Shown here piece by piece: positions 23,108 to 34,353 of a stretch of DNA of 64,000 bases. A program made the position numbers and the translations under genes. Under the pieces are notes generated by a model, which did not search any database, was not told where the DNA came from, and saw only the letters and a list, made by a program, of their open reading frames with translations. This DNA comes from Megalopta genalis (Eukaryota > Arthropoda > Insecta > Hymenoptera > Halictidae): the NCBI RefSeq assembly GCF_051020955.1, contig NC_135013.1, positions 9,034,001 through 9,098,000 on the forward strand, read 5' to 3'. Within the stretch, counting starts at the first letter, position 1; each line of letters begins with the position of its first letter.

Positions 23108-23273
23108 CAGTAAATTCTCTTCGATTGTAAACAAAGTTCGTAAACAAAAATGGACAATTTGGAAAGCGGAGATACGAGCCTCGCGGCTCGCATATTTCAT
23201 AGTTGCCGATTTGTCAACAACTACTGCCAACAGCTGTTTACAAACAGAGGGATAATTGGAGAGAATTTACCGT
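23108..23273. mobile_element. Hairpin MITE, CAGTAAATTCTCT variant
   Basis: TA then CAGTAAATTCTCTTCGATTG, with ACAAAAATGGACAATTTGG inside and the inverse end GGAGAGAATTTACCG. The right arm has lost the TGTCCATTTTTG block, so the hairpin is asymmetric. Confidence 0.7.
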
Positions 23274-23313
23274 GCACACGAACAAAGTTCCATTGCACCT
23301 AACTATTTAATCT

Positions 23314-23466
23314 TCTGAATTCGACGAAGAGCGTCTCAAAGCACTTTCGAAGGAGGACGGTCACCAAACAAGTCGCGAATTGGCCGAAAACATGAACTGC
23401 GATCATAAAAAAAACGATTCTCAATTATCTTCATTCAATGGGATTTGCCGACAAATTGGGAGCCTG
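23314..23466 (+). pseudogene. mariner transposase fragment, second DNA-binding helix-turn-helix region
   Basis: From 23314 the frame reads SEFDEERLKALSKEDG and continues to RELAENMNCDH. After a one-base frameshift in the A run at 23407-23414 it continues TILNYLHSMGFADKLGAWV. This matches the part of mauritiana/cecropia-type mariner transposases between the first helix-turn-helix and the catalytic domain. Downstream the reading frame enters the antisense of the inverted N-terminal fragment, so no catalytic residues follow. No start codon; clearly dead. Confidence 0.82.
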
Positions 23467-23686
23467 GGTTAAATTCGAATTCAGAAGGTCCTCCGCTGCG
23501 GGGCGTGTCATCAAAATCGCAATTTTTTAATTTCGCAAACCATTTCCGTGCTGTAGACTCGCCTATGACACCTTCCCCGTATACGTTGCAAATGTCCCGA
23601 GCTGCTTCAGCAGCTGTTTGGCCTCGATGAAAAGCGAAGAAGAGAAGGTGTCGAAAAGGTTGCTTTTTACCTCCTGGATATTCCAC
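23435..23686 (-). pseudogene. mariner transposase N-terminal fragment
   Basis: The frame starts at ATG 23684-23686 and gives about 67 residues of mariner N-terminus: FRHLLFFAFHRGQTAAEAAR, then GESTARKWFAKLKN and PRSGGPSEF. This is the HTH_48-type DNA-binding domain. After SEF the frame runs into sequence that is the antisense of the plus-strand fragment and stops at 83 codons. The natural continuation (DEERLKAL) is found on the opposite strand beginning at the same GAATTC word, which marks the rearrangement junction. It could bind ends if expressed, but nothing suggests that it is. Confidence 0.85.
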
Positions 23687-23859
23687 TTCTAAGCTACTTC
23701 TAATAAAAAATTAAATCACTCGGAAAGACGATTAGCACTGTTTTGTAGAGCAGAAATCGCTCTATCGAATGAATATTATACACTTCGACAAACAGCAAAA
23801 AGTCGTTGTAAAATAAAAGAAAATATAAAAACGCTACGAACTTATTTCCCAACCCAATA

Positions 23860-24585
23860 CAATACAGAGCCGAATAAAAACGAAGTCGGTACCGACAAAC
23901 AAGAGTCCGAATCCCAGAAAGGTTCGACGAACCTTCACGGAGTCTGACCAAGTCGAACAAAGAAATTTCAAAAAGCATCGCCTCAAACACGCTCCTCTTA
24001 ATTACCTAATGGACTTCGACCATGAGAACGTTTCATAGGGGCTGTCAGGCGAGAGCGAACTCTTAAAAATCATTAGAACTTTCTTCCCACATCCAATTGT
24101 ACCTAATTCCCTTCTCTCCGGCGACTGTATCGTTTGACCAACGAGGCCGGCTCGCCTCGTGAACAGAAGACAGTTCGGCGAACAGAAACAGCCCCGCGCG
24201 CCGTAAAACGGCGGCCTTGCCCGCCATTTTGTAAGCGGCGCGAGGAAATCAGGGCTGCTACGGTCGGCTCTTCGGCCGTTTCGCCTTAGAACGCGACGGT
24301 TTTAGCCGGTGATCTCCGCGCGGGCCGCTGCGGCAACGACGATGCCGGCGCATTTACGGTGCTCGCGGGAAAAGGAGGCGGTCGGGAGGATTACCGGCGT
24401 TTTTACGGCGGTTTTACGGTCGCCATTATCTGCGCCAGATTCCCGAAACTCTACGTACCGACGGCAGGACTTCGAGGGGCCGAGATAGAGTTCTCGTTAA
24501 GCGGGGTCCTGCAGGAACAGAGACGCTCTCTCGAGTGTCCTTTCGAGTGTGCAGGACGCGCTCTTGGTTCCTGGCTCGAGATAGG

Positions 24586-24623
<38 letters not shown>

Positions 24624-25259
24624 CAGCGCGGTCGTATCTCACTCTCGACGAGCCTTGATAACGCTAATTAGGCACGGACAGACCGCAATCTCCGTCTCCG
24701 TCTCTCTCTCCATCTCGCCGGCTCCTCTGGCAGGATCTGTTTCTTTTTAAGGGGTTTTAAGTGGAGTCGCGCGTCGCTTGTCCTGCGCCGCGTTCTGTCC
24801 TTTTATAGCGGCTTTTAAGCGGTGTTTCCCTCGCGAGAACGCCTGTCGGCCGGCGAGTACCGCGTGTTCCGCTGCGCGAAAATTGTCCTCGTGGAATTTC
24901 GATGCTACGCTCTCTCGGCCGCGATCGCCGCCGATCCTTCCGGACGGCACGTTTCTGCGGACTTTGTTTCTTATGGGACTGTAAAATAATGTGGCCGTCG
25001 CTCCGTTTCGGGAAGAGAAACTCGAAGAACCTGTGGACGAACTGGTTCCGGCCTCTGTTTTATCTGAACAATTTATTTCTCGAAAAAACTGATGCTCGTC
25101 GAAGTTCACGGAACCATGGGAAACTGGACGCTTCGCGGCGATTCCTGTCGCCTTTTCGGAAATTATATAACCGCTCGAACTATAATACGAGGCTGTGTAA
25201 CATGCAAATTTCTGTTTCGTCGGGAACATTTTCTGGAGACGGATCACCGTTTCCTAATA
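23860..25259. other. No gene recognised; CpG-rich with GA microsatellite at 24586-24623
   Basis: CpG-rich from about 24120 to 24960. The GA run at 24586-24623 is interrupted by AAAG. Frames of 130-166 codons (24902-25294 plus; 24747-25247 minus) overlap each other antisense and the former runs into a MITE, so I do not call them. Confidence 0.5.
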
Positions 25260-25474
25260 CGGTAGATTCTCTCCGATTCTCTCTTAGCTTGTGAATAAAA
25301 ATGGACTTTTTATTGACAACGTTCTTTTCGCAACTTGTTTTTATAGTTGCCAATTGACAACGATTATAAAAACGAGCCGCGAGGCTCGAATAATGATACA
25401 TATCTCTTCTTCCGAAATTGTCCATTTTTGTTTAGGGGCTGAGAGACAATTGAGAGACAATTGAGACCGAGCAG
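25260..25474. mobile_element. Hairpin MITE, CAGTAAATTCTCT-like variant
   Basis: TA, then CGGTAGATTCTCTCCGATTC and AATAAAAATGGAC, a centre with TTTTTATAGTTGCC, then ACGAGCCGCGAGGCTCGAATAA and TTGTCCATTTTTG on the return arm. The right terminus is decayed and has a duplicated GAGAGACAATT. Confidence 0.72.
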
Positions 25475-25881
25475 TAAAATCGGCTGATATACATACATTG
25501 CGTAATACAAAGATGGAGAAGATTCAATTTATTTAGATTTTGTACTTCGCGACGTGCTTCACCAATTTATTTGAGGGAAAATCCAATTTGTTTAGATATC
25601 GTATGAATAGAAAGTCCAATTTATTTGTTGATATTATACTATTATTATATACTATTATATTATAAAATAAAGGTCCGGTCATTCGACAGTGGTGCATTTT
25701 GCATTGGTGCAAACAAATAAAACGCGATCATGCTTGTTCAATAGAATCCTTGTTGATGCTATAGCAAAATCGACACAGTTTTATATCAATTATCACTACA
25801 CTACGGACTTTTATACAAAATAGAAATTGTCTGCATCAATTGCAACATACAGAAAACCCAAATAGTAAGTTTGTTCATTCT
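25475..25881. other. No gene recognised
   Basis: AT-rich; contains a diverged dispersed repeat at 25797-25870. Nothing else seen. Confidence 0.5.
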
Positions 25882-25885
25882 TTAA

Positions 25886-26167
25886 CCCGAGAAAGATAAC
25901 CTACGTCGCAGAGGCGCCTGCGAAGACTGTTGATTTTTGTTAATTTTTCATAGAGGTCTAGTGATTTAAGTTTAAAATTACTTAAAATATAAAAAAATAT
26001 AATATAAATGCATTTTATTTTTACAATAATGCCAAACCTTTAAAATGACTAGATTAACTTAAATAAATATCCATTGTTAGTATAAAATTGACGCCTTAGA
26101 AAAGCATGCGCCTCTGAAGCGTATGGTTATCTTTTACGTACGTTGTCATATGGTTATCTTTCTAGGG
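25886..26167 (+). mobile_element. piggyBac MITE, 282 bp, CCCKAGAAAGATAACC family
   Basis: TTAA at 25882-25885 and 26168-26171. Left end CCCGAGAAAGATAACC; right end, inverted, CCCTAGAAAGATAACC. The right end repeats AAAGATAACCATA about 30 bp inside the tip, next to ACGTACGT; this terminal and subterminal layout is that of the canonical Trichoplusia piggyBac 3' end. It is the 666-bp form (51944, 60365) minus 384 bp. The deletion junction lies at GCGAAGACTG, where CGA is shared by both sides. Confidence 0.95.
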
Positions 26168-26171
26168 TTAA

Positions 26172-27232
26172 TCACATTTCAATGGATCGAATATACAATA
26201 ATTGAATAATACATTGACAATTTTAAAATTCTTCTAAACTTTTTACTACGTTAAATCGCATCTACCGAATTTTGTCATAAATGCATAAAATCCACAGATT
26301 AATTATCGCATATATTTCTCTAGCTACGAGAATCGCGACGATGATAGATAAGAGAGCACGACTCGCGCGACGACAACAACACGTAGCAACATACGAATCG
26401 CGAAAGACGTCGCGATTGTATCCCGTTTCGCGTGTTCCAATAGCACCGTAAAATAATTGCATGCGAATGATAATAATTAACCGGGGGATAGGTCGGAAGA
26501 ATTGGTATTCGGCTAGTTGGCGAGAGATAGAGCAGCGTAATTTTAGAGCACCGATCGTAGGGGGTATGTAATTCCGAGTTCTCTCGTTTTCGTACTCCGT
26601 TCCCGCGCGGCGCGCGGTGAAAGTCGAAGCATTAAATCGTACTGTTTATAAGAAGACAGCTGCTCACGATATTTTAACCGACCACGGTCGTCCTTCCACA
26701 TGTTCCACGGCCACAGGGGACCGGCCAAAAAAGGGTTCGGGGGACCGCGTTTGTGTAAACACCGAAACGGAACGCGGCCGCGTATGAAATGTGTCCGACG
26801 TGTTTCTGCGTGACAGAAGAGTCGTCGCGTTTATATGGTCTCGGCCCGTCCGCGAGTGGCTGTGAATTGGGAGTTAAATAATCTGAGATTCGGCTCGAGA
26901 CTCTCCTTCTCAAGAGGGATTTACCGGGTCAAGTATTATCCGAAGAAAAAAAGCTCCGAGCACGACGGAACAACGGGCTAGGAGCGAAGGCTGCTCGAAG
27001 AGAGCTCGTTTGGTACGAACGAATTAACGTGCAGGCCACTTGTGACTCGAGTAAACAAAACAAGCATTCAACGTTTTGGAGAACCCGTGCTTATGGTGTC
27101 ACACTTTCGAATGTACATTTACAGTTTATACGATCTACCAACGAGTGCGAAGAATCTCCTAACCGAACGCGAACTCTGCGATCACACAGTTGGTCGATTC
27201 GTATTAGCAATTTTCGATTGGATCGCAATTTG
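26172..27232. other. No gene recognised
   Basis: Mixed DNA with a reverse relic of the GCGGATTTTATGC family at 26270-26300. Frames of 60-86 codons only. Confidence 0.55.
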
Positions 27233-27236
27233 TTAA

Positions 27237-27633
27237 CCGTTTGGCTGTTGACGTATTTTTTCGGACATATGCCAAAACTGCGGCACTAATTGCGCGTGTA
27301 TGGGAAAAAATGTAAAACACTCTTCGTACAGTAAACTCACTTGTATCGCTTTGCAACAACAAAAATTAAAAAATACCACTTATTTACATAAATTTGTTTG
27401 AATTAATTTTGAGAATAAAATTGGTAATAAGCACAAATTTATTTATTATAATATTATTATTATAATATTAATTATTAATTATAATATTAATTTATTATTA
27501 TATTTTGATTTAGAGCAGCGTTATTACGCTCTCCGCAGTCTTGGTATATAAAAAAACAGGAGCGCTATCACGTTCTTCGCATTTTTGGCACAACATAAGA
27601 AAAGCGCGATAGCGCCCCTCAACAGTCAAACGG
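27237..27633. mobile_element. TTAA-flanked element, 397 bp, CCGTTTGRCTGTTGA ends
   Basis: TTAA at 27233-27236 and 27634-27637; 15-bp inverted termini CCGTTTG(G/A)CTGTTGA with one mismatch. The interior is extremely AT-rich (27410-27510). Inside the right end, GGAGCGCTATCACG and CGCGATAGCGCCCC form an inverted pair. Non-coding. The TTAA duplication suggests piggyBac-type mobilisation. Confidence 0.85.
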
Positions 27634-27637
27634 TTAA

Positions 27638-28491
27638 AACGACATTATTCTCCTGACCGATATTATCGAGTTGATCGATGAACAAACAGAAATCGTTACC
27701 GATTAAACGGTAATATTCCAGCGAGAATGATGTTGTTCGAAATAAATTCATCACAGTTTGAACCTACCTCAAAGTACAAATTATAGGCATCGAGTATCAT
27801 TACTTTCGTAGAACAATAATGCAACTGCTGTTTAAAAACCAATGATATGTGAAACGAGTTACAAGCAAACGTAAAATAGCATGTCCACGTAAAATATAAT
27901 AAAGTATAAATTTTAACGTGAAAAGGGTACGATAAACGTTACTTCTTGTAACGTACTACAGGAAATGATTATTCATTATGCGGAGAGTTCATTAATTGGA
28001 CAGATCCCAATTTGCCCAGTTTGCCTGAGACTTACGAGGTTTAGCCTACTAAGCTGCACTCGATTTTCTCGAATCGTGGAGAATTTCGTTTCTCGAAGAT
28101 CGAGCTCCAATTCCAGCACCTCCCAATAAATCGTAAGAGAGATCGGTTCGAAACCTTTCCCCGATCGATTATCGCTTCAAGTCCACGAAAGGGTTCCTCC
28201 TCTGTTTGCTCGCGCGTGTAGGACGAGGAAAGAAGCGGAATGGGTGATGTGGGACCGAGGTGGGAAGGAGTTCGGCGTAGAGGCTAAATACAGGTTCGAA
28301 AAGGAGAAACGAATTACCTACGAATCGGCTCCGTATCCCCTTTTTATTCGTTGCCCAGTGGTCCAGCCAGGAGCGGTTCCTTTCATCCTCTTCTTCCACC
28401 TCGCTTGGGAAAACGACTACGGTCCTTTCGCCCAAAGCGGCCCACCCCTCTCTCTCTCTCTCTCTCTCTCTTTCTTTCCCTTTTACTCTAT

Positions 28492-28531
<40 letters not shown>

Positions 28532-30587
28532 GTCTCTCTGTCTCTCTCTCTACCTCTCTTTCTTTCTTTTCGGTCTCACGTGGCTCGGTTCGCTCTCTTC
28601 TCGTCCCACGAACGTCTCCATTAGAAGCCGTCGCGCCTTCGGGCCTCGCGGTCTCCTAATTTGCCTACCGATCCGCACGATTTCGCTCCGGGTAGCACGA
28701 GAGGATGCCTCGGCCACGCCATCCTCGAGGAAGAAGACGCCCAGCCTGCACCGAGCAATTTATTTTTTGAACGTTTGGCGTGCTTCGTACATGTTTCGTG
28801 CTCTCCGCGAACGCTTTGTCGGGCCCTGGTACTGTGGCCTCCTTCTGCGGTTCCTGCGGGCTCCTTCCCCTCGGACCCCGGCCCGGCCATCTATTCATCT
28901 CTCTCGTTAGCCACCGAACATCTTCATCCGAAATCAATGGGTTCCCCGATGTCTCAATAATCCGGACCCGCGAATTATACTCCGACTCGCGTCCGTTGTC
29001 CATTCGGACCCGTCGCGATTCCACTCGCGTGATCGCTCGTGATTGCTGCCGGTCCGTCTCTCCTCGACGGGCTTCTTCTTCCCCGATTACGAACGTCGCG
29101 TTGCCTCGATCCTCGACGGCTGCAATTATTTCTAATACCGGGCACACCGGCGGATCGGTCGTTTCGGATCGAGCGACTGTTACTTACGTGTCCGTAATAG
29201 TTGGATGATCTGTTACGAATATGGATTCCTACACGCGCCAAAACTGTTGCCACCGATGTTTTCGTTGAACTCGATTTCTCGTACTAGGTGCTAAATAAAA
29301 ATACGCGATAACACGGTCAGATAAATGCGCTGGAACGAACACGTTAGAACTAGCAGCCATGACTGTTGTAATTAATATGGAAAAAATCGTAGCATTATCA
29401 TCTTTACCGATGATGAAAAGTTTGAGTTAGTTGTAAATAGACCGCGGGTTTTATGCGTTCATGGCAAGAATGAGTAGCTGAAATATGAAAATACGAAGAC
29501 ATAAGCAGAATTTAATAATGCAGTGTTTTGCAGTGTTTTGAAGTAATCAATATTATTAAGAGAACAATTCATTTTTATTTAATTTCCGTTTTTTAGAGCC
29601 GTCTTCGAAAATGTTTATTTCACATTTTTAAGATTCAATAGCATTTTTCTATTGTTTTTGCAATGAGCAATCTTTTAGCTGGCGAAGGAAATTCGCACGA
29701 AGATCCGATTTACGATAAAATCGAAGATTTGCGATAATTATATCTTAAATCTATAACGACCTAATTCGTTCCAACACGTTGTTCATTATATCGTTTATTT
29801 GTTACAACAAGTGGGATAAAATCATAACGACTTAAGTCGCGTATTCCTCGTTGCAAGAAATGAGAAGTGTTAACGTTTACTAACACGTGCGTTGTTTACC
29901 GATCAAATTTATTATTAAGGCAATACAGAGTTAAGTGAATTCATAGTAACGTTACAATTCATTTCACTTGTCCTTTTAACATTTTGGCCTCTACAATTTA
30001 CATTTTAGAACGTGAGTTAAAATTTTCGAAAATGTGACTTACGCCACTACTCACGGATCAATAAGTAATTAACGAAAACGTTACAAAGTTTATGCACCGC
30101 GTCCGACGCAAACGTGCCAAATAAGACGTTCGACGGCATAATACGCGAACCGTAATTCTCAATTTCCAAAAAATCTGTGCACAACACGAAGCACAGTTAT
30201 TACCGTCGCGTCGGTGAGACTCGCAGCGAAACAAAGATCGCGCGGCAGCTGCTGCCCGGCGATCCACGGATTCGGCGTTCCCGCATTAAAACGCAAATGA
30301 ATCCTCCTATGCGATGAAAATAACAGGTCCCGATCACGCATCGCGGTGCTCGCACGAACGAGTCCCAGCTGACGCGACGTATCACCTGGCCACCGATTTC
30401 ACCTATCCCCGACGGGGGATAAACGCGTATGAAAATCGGTAATCGGTCGTCGTGGAAAGCGGTTACCCGCGATCAAGAAATCCCGACGGTGTCCCACATC
30501 GCCGGGTGACCCTCGATCCGCGCGTAAATCGCCGCGCGAGATTCCGCGCGCCTCGGCCACCGCTCCGATCCCGCCGTTTCCAGCAAA
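27638..30587. other. No gene recognised; (CT)n tracts at 28449-28560; dispersed repeat at 29437-29525
   Basis: A CpG-rich block at 28060-29200 contains CT microsatellites (28449-28471, 28494-28560). Overlapping frames up to 160 codons on both strands (28665-29147 minus, 28780-29208 plus) are antisense to each other and lack domains. 29437-29525 is a good copy of the GCGGATTTTATGC repeat. 30070-30590 is CpG-rich with nothing recognised. Confidence 0.5.
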
Positions 30588-30589
30588 TA

Positions 30590-31511
30590 CTACTGTGATC
30601 AAAAAGTAAGGTGAATTTGTTTATAAAATGTAAATTCTTTATTTATTCTTCCAAATCAATTTCATCCCCTTCAAAGTAATCCCCGTCCGATAAAACGCAC
30701 TGTTTCCGACGCTTTTTCCAGTCCTCGAAACAGTCGGAATAGTCTTTTTCCGGTATAGCCTTCAAGACCTTCTTCGATTCGGTTTTTATCTCCTCAATCG
30801 TGTCAAAACGGCGTCCCCGCATTGGCTTCTTGAGTTTGCTGAATAACCAGAAGTCGCACGGAGCCAAATCAGGCGAATACGGTGGTCGCGGAACGATATG
30901 AGTCGAGTTTTTGGCAAAAAAAGTCGCGAAGAACCAATGCAGTATGACATGGCACCAATCGAGACTTGACGCGTTTGAGACACAAAACATCCTTCAAAAT
31001 GGTTTGGACTGAGCCAAATGATATTCCAACACTATCAGCGAGGTCTCTCATTGTCAGTCGACGATTTTCAAGCACCAAATCTTCGATTTTTTTGGACGTG
31101 GCCCTCGTCGGTAGACGTTGATGGTCGTCCAGAGCGCGGTTCGTCTTCAACGCGTTCTCGGCCCGCTTTGAACTCGTTGTACCACTTATAAACGTTTTTT
31201 TGTGCCATAGTTTGATCACCAAAGGCCTTCCGCAACATTTTCTACGTGTCCGCACAAGAATATTCGTTCCGCAAACAAAATTTGATGCAAGTTCTTTGCT
31301 CAACAAAATCACCCATTGTAAAAATCGAAAAATTCACTTTTGGTCGTTTACTAAAACACGTGTAACTCGGAGATAATTAAACCTTTTAACAAACAGACGC
31401 TTGGCAATTGTTATAGACAGCCCTACCAACCTAGGAAAAAAACAATTGCCTGCCTTCCTAATATCCGGGAGTTTTAAATGACAATTTCACCTTACTTTTT
31501 GATCACAGTAG
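30590..31511 (-). mobile_element. Internally deleted mariner element, ~922 bp
   Basis: TA (30588-30589; 31512-31513) flanks perfect inverted termini of at least 26 bp beginning CTACTGTGATCAAAAAG. If the true TA is the next one in, the element is 30593-31508. Coding lies on the minus strand (31316 to 30643) with an internal deletion and frameshifts. Full-length mariners are about 1.3 kb, so roughly 370 bp are missing. Confidence 0.93.
30643..31316 (-). pseudogene. mariner transposase (DD34D type), deleted and frameshifted
   Basis: Starts at ATG 31314-31316 (MGDFVEQRTCIKFCLRNE), followed by stops or frameshifts in the linker. The second helix-turn-helix block is well kept: NRRLTMRDLADSVGISFGSV, then LKRVKSRLVP. 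There the sequence jumps to HTALVLRDFF, so the segment with the first two catalytic Asp residues is deleted. After a further frameshift the C-terminus continues through PPYSPDLAPCDFWLF, holding the third catalytic Asp, and on to the normal-looking end (GDEIDLEE, stop). About 225 codons of the usual ~345 remain. The sequence resembles irritans- or mellifera-subfamily mariners; the exact subfamily is my inference. Not functional. Confidence 0.93.
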
Positions 31512-31513
31512 TA

Positions 31514-32272
31514 ACACCGTACAGGTAGGGTACGCCGCGATACCTGCGAGCCGGAGTAATTGCGCGCGCGAGCGTGATCACGTGATCCCGATGGAACCTC
31601 GGATCATCGTCGCCCGTCCCCGCGGAATCTAAATCAACGGCGTACAAGAGCCTCGCGCGGACTGATTTATGGATCGGTCGAAGGAATAATTGGGTCATCG
31701 GTGGGTAAACAGAAGTCGCGGAGTCTATTGCAAAATAGCGCTGTTCGTTGTAGCCATCGTCTGCAGTATCCAGAAGCAACGTGCATTTATTCGCAAGCAG
31801 ATCTGGGCAAATTTTATACGTGATAGAAACGCGAAATAACTGTTCGAGATAATCGATTTCGGACCATGATAAAAAGAGAATCGATTTATTTCTGATAAAG
31901 CCATTTCAAATAATGAATTATTTTGTTATTTAATTTAATAATGAACAGAACGATTTTATTTTCTGAAATCTTCACAATAGTCTGTTCGAAGCAAGAAGGC
32001 GTAAACCAGCTCCAAACAATAAATTTTACTTCATAAATATTTCAAATAATTATAAAATGAAATGACATATTCTTTGAAATAATATTTCAAATAATGTTAT
32101 TTCAGAAGGAACACAGGCGTGGAGATAACTATGACACGATGACTAAGAACTAATTATACATCGAGCATAATGTTCACGTTGGTCAGAAATGACCAGATGA
32201 TCGATGATACAATGTTGAATCAAATAAATCTGTATTTGTTGCAGCTATAATTAATTGTTTTTAAAGTTAAAG
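31514..32272. other. No gene recognised
   Basis: CpG-rich to 31780, then AT-rich. No frame over 95 codons. Confidence 0.55.
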
Positions 32273-32626
32273 TAGTCGATGGTCAATGGTTAACTAGTGA
32301 TCAAGTGGTCAAGTGGTCAAATGGTCAGGTGTTCGGTGGTCAGTGGTTAGTGGTCAGCGGTCAGTGATCAAGTGGTCGGTGGTCAGTGGTTAGTGGTCAG
32401 CGGTCAGTGATCAAGTGGTCAGCGGTCAGCGGTCAGTGATCAAGTGGTCAGTGGTCAGTGGTCAGCGGTCAGTGATCAAGTGGTCAGTGGTCAGCGGTCA
32501 GTGATCAAGTGGTCAGTGGTCAAGTAGTCAAATAGTCAACCGATCAAGTGATCGGTAGTCAAGTGGTCAGTGGTCAGAGGCCAACGATCAGTCGTCAATG
32601 ATCAATGGTCAAGTGGTCAAGCGGTG
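32273..32626. repeat. 7-bp minisatellite (GGTCAGT)n
   Basis: About 350 bp of GGTCAGT units with AGCG, GATCAAGT and TTAGT variants. A higher-order unit, roughly GGTCAGCGGTCAGTGATCAA plus GTGGTCAGT, recurs between 32350 and 32520. It gives no plausible protein. Confidence 0.93.
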
Positions 32627-33517
32627 AAGTGTCTAAAAAACGTGTCTCGATTCTACGGAAAAGGTATGATAATCCCTGTTATCCTTTACGTTCCAAATCG
32701 GATCGTATCGTTTTGATCTCGTACGGCCTATATTTACCTCGGTTACATCCTAAACGCATTCGATTCTGTAACATCGATTCTGTAATCGGCGGAGATTAAA
32801 TTCCGCGGTTTATCGTTGCTTGTGTACACTATTTTGATCGCATATTCCGCCGCGGAGGTAAAGTCAACGTTTCGAACCGGAGGACGAGCGTAACCGAGAG
32901 CGTAAAAAGAATCGCGAAACGACCATAATTCCCCGCGATTCCCGCTAAGTGCGACTAACAAAGTGAGTACGATGCGTTTCACGGCGTCTCAAAGCGCCAA
33001 GCGCCATTAGCGGAACTCATTAATAGAGTTTATTACCCTCGCCGCGATGCCATTACTATTTAACGTCACCATAAACGCGGGCTACAAACATCAAGACCCC
33101 GACGGCATCTCTTTACACGCTCGATACAGTATATCGATCTCAATCGGTTCGTCGCGGATCTCCCCCCCCTTCCCCCTCCTAAACTTGACATGGCCTTGAC
33201 TCGTGTCTCGTGTGGGTGTTATGCTCGGCGAGACGTCGTTGGTACAATGTTGTCGCTTTTTTGTTCTAACGCTCGATCCTCTCCGCGGACATACGCTAGT
33301 TCCAGCGAGATATTTCAAAGCTGACTTCAGGATATCTCTGACACAGAAGAATTCGTCGATTTATAGACCGGAGGAGGATCGAAGCCGAGCTTCGAAGATT
33401 TCGCGCTATGTTACGAGGACCACGTAACACCTTGAGATCGCGAGGAGAATTTAGACATAGCAAATTAACGCAAAGCTGATGTGTACAGTGAACGATTAAA
33501 AACGCATTTAGGACATA
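32627..33517. other. No gene recognised
   Basis: Mixed DNA; frames of 79 codons or fewer. Nothing seen. Confidence 0.55.
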
Positions 33518-33519
33518 TA

Positions 33520-33934
33520 CAGGGTGTCCCACAATTATTTTAACAGCCGAAAATGAGGGGTAGCTGAGGTCATTTGAAGTAACTTTTTCCTTTGCGAAAA
33601 TGCAATCCGCGGCTTTGTTTACGAGTTATTAACGAAAACACTGGCCAATGAGAGGTGACGGTGCGAGAGAGAGAGAGAGTCCGCGAGAGAGTACGCAGCA
33701 CGAGGCTTTGACAGATGGTCGGGACGGACTCGAGCCACGTTCGAATTATTGAACAAATTACGAAGCGAGAACTTTCGGGACTTTTTTTTACTACGTAACA
33801 GTGATATTTTTAAGAAAAACGCTGTTCACCTTTACTTTAGAACGTCTGAAGAATATTTACTCATTTTTCGGACCCGAAATAATAAATAATTTAACCCTCA
33901 TTTTCGGCTGTTAAAATAATTGTGGGACACCCTG
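33520..33934. mobile_element. CAGGGTGTCCCA element, 415 bp
   Basis: TA (33518-33519, 33935-33936) flanks perfect 40-bp inverted termini from CAGGGTGTCCCACAATTATT to GCCGAAAATGAGGG. Inside the left end is the GTAACTTTTTCCTTTGCG...CCGCGGCTTTGTTTACGAG block shared with the other members. The right interior differs (GTGATATTTTTAAG...) and matches 7221-7290. A GA run is at 33665-33679. TA duplication suggests the Tc1/mariner superfamily. Confidence 0.87.
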
Positions 33935-33936
33935 TA

Positions 33937-34349
33937 TATATATATATATATATACTCGCTTTACACTTAACTCACGCGAAATTTACACTGAAAACACACG
34001 AAAGGCATACACACGAGGTACAAATCTGACCGTGCAATCATCTCGTGATGTACCTTGGATTGTTCCAATACGGTCGGCACATTTGTCATCGAAACTGTTG
34101 TAACTTTGCGAGAAAAAATCGTGGTGGCTTAATTCGGCACTCGAATTAAAGGGAAAAGTTCGAACTTTACGACACTGTGAACGACGTGCTCGAAAAAAAT
34201 TTGGTCAAGTCCATAGAGTAAACATTGAGCGTTAAACATTGCAACTTTTTCGGTATCACGATATGCCCCCGGATTTCAAATATTACAGCCACGAGGATAC
34301 GTGATATTAAAAATTAGAATACGAAATCGTAAAGTAGAGATTTCAAGCT
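33937..34349. other. No gene recognised; short (TA)n at 33935-33954
   Basis: AT-rich sequence. Nothing else seen. Confidence 0.5.
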
Positions 34350-34353
34350 TTAA

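Larger units (their letters stand above)
23314..23857. mobile_element. Rearranged mariner relic with an internal inversion
   Basis: Two pieces of one type of mariner transposase face each other. A plus-strand piece (23314-23466) encodes the region after the SEFDEE motif, and a minus-strand piece (23435-23686) encodes the N-terminus up to the same SEF motif. The minus piece is followed by non-coding DNA and a mariner terminal repeat, TTGGGTTGGGAAATAAG when read from 23857 leftward, next to TA (23858-23859). The other terminus and the catalytic domain are absent. Confidence 0.85.

Noticed and set aside
28128..28160. tRNA B-box-like GGTTCGAAACC
   Set aside because: The flanking bases do not form a T-arm or acceptor stem, and no A-box lies at the right distance.
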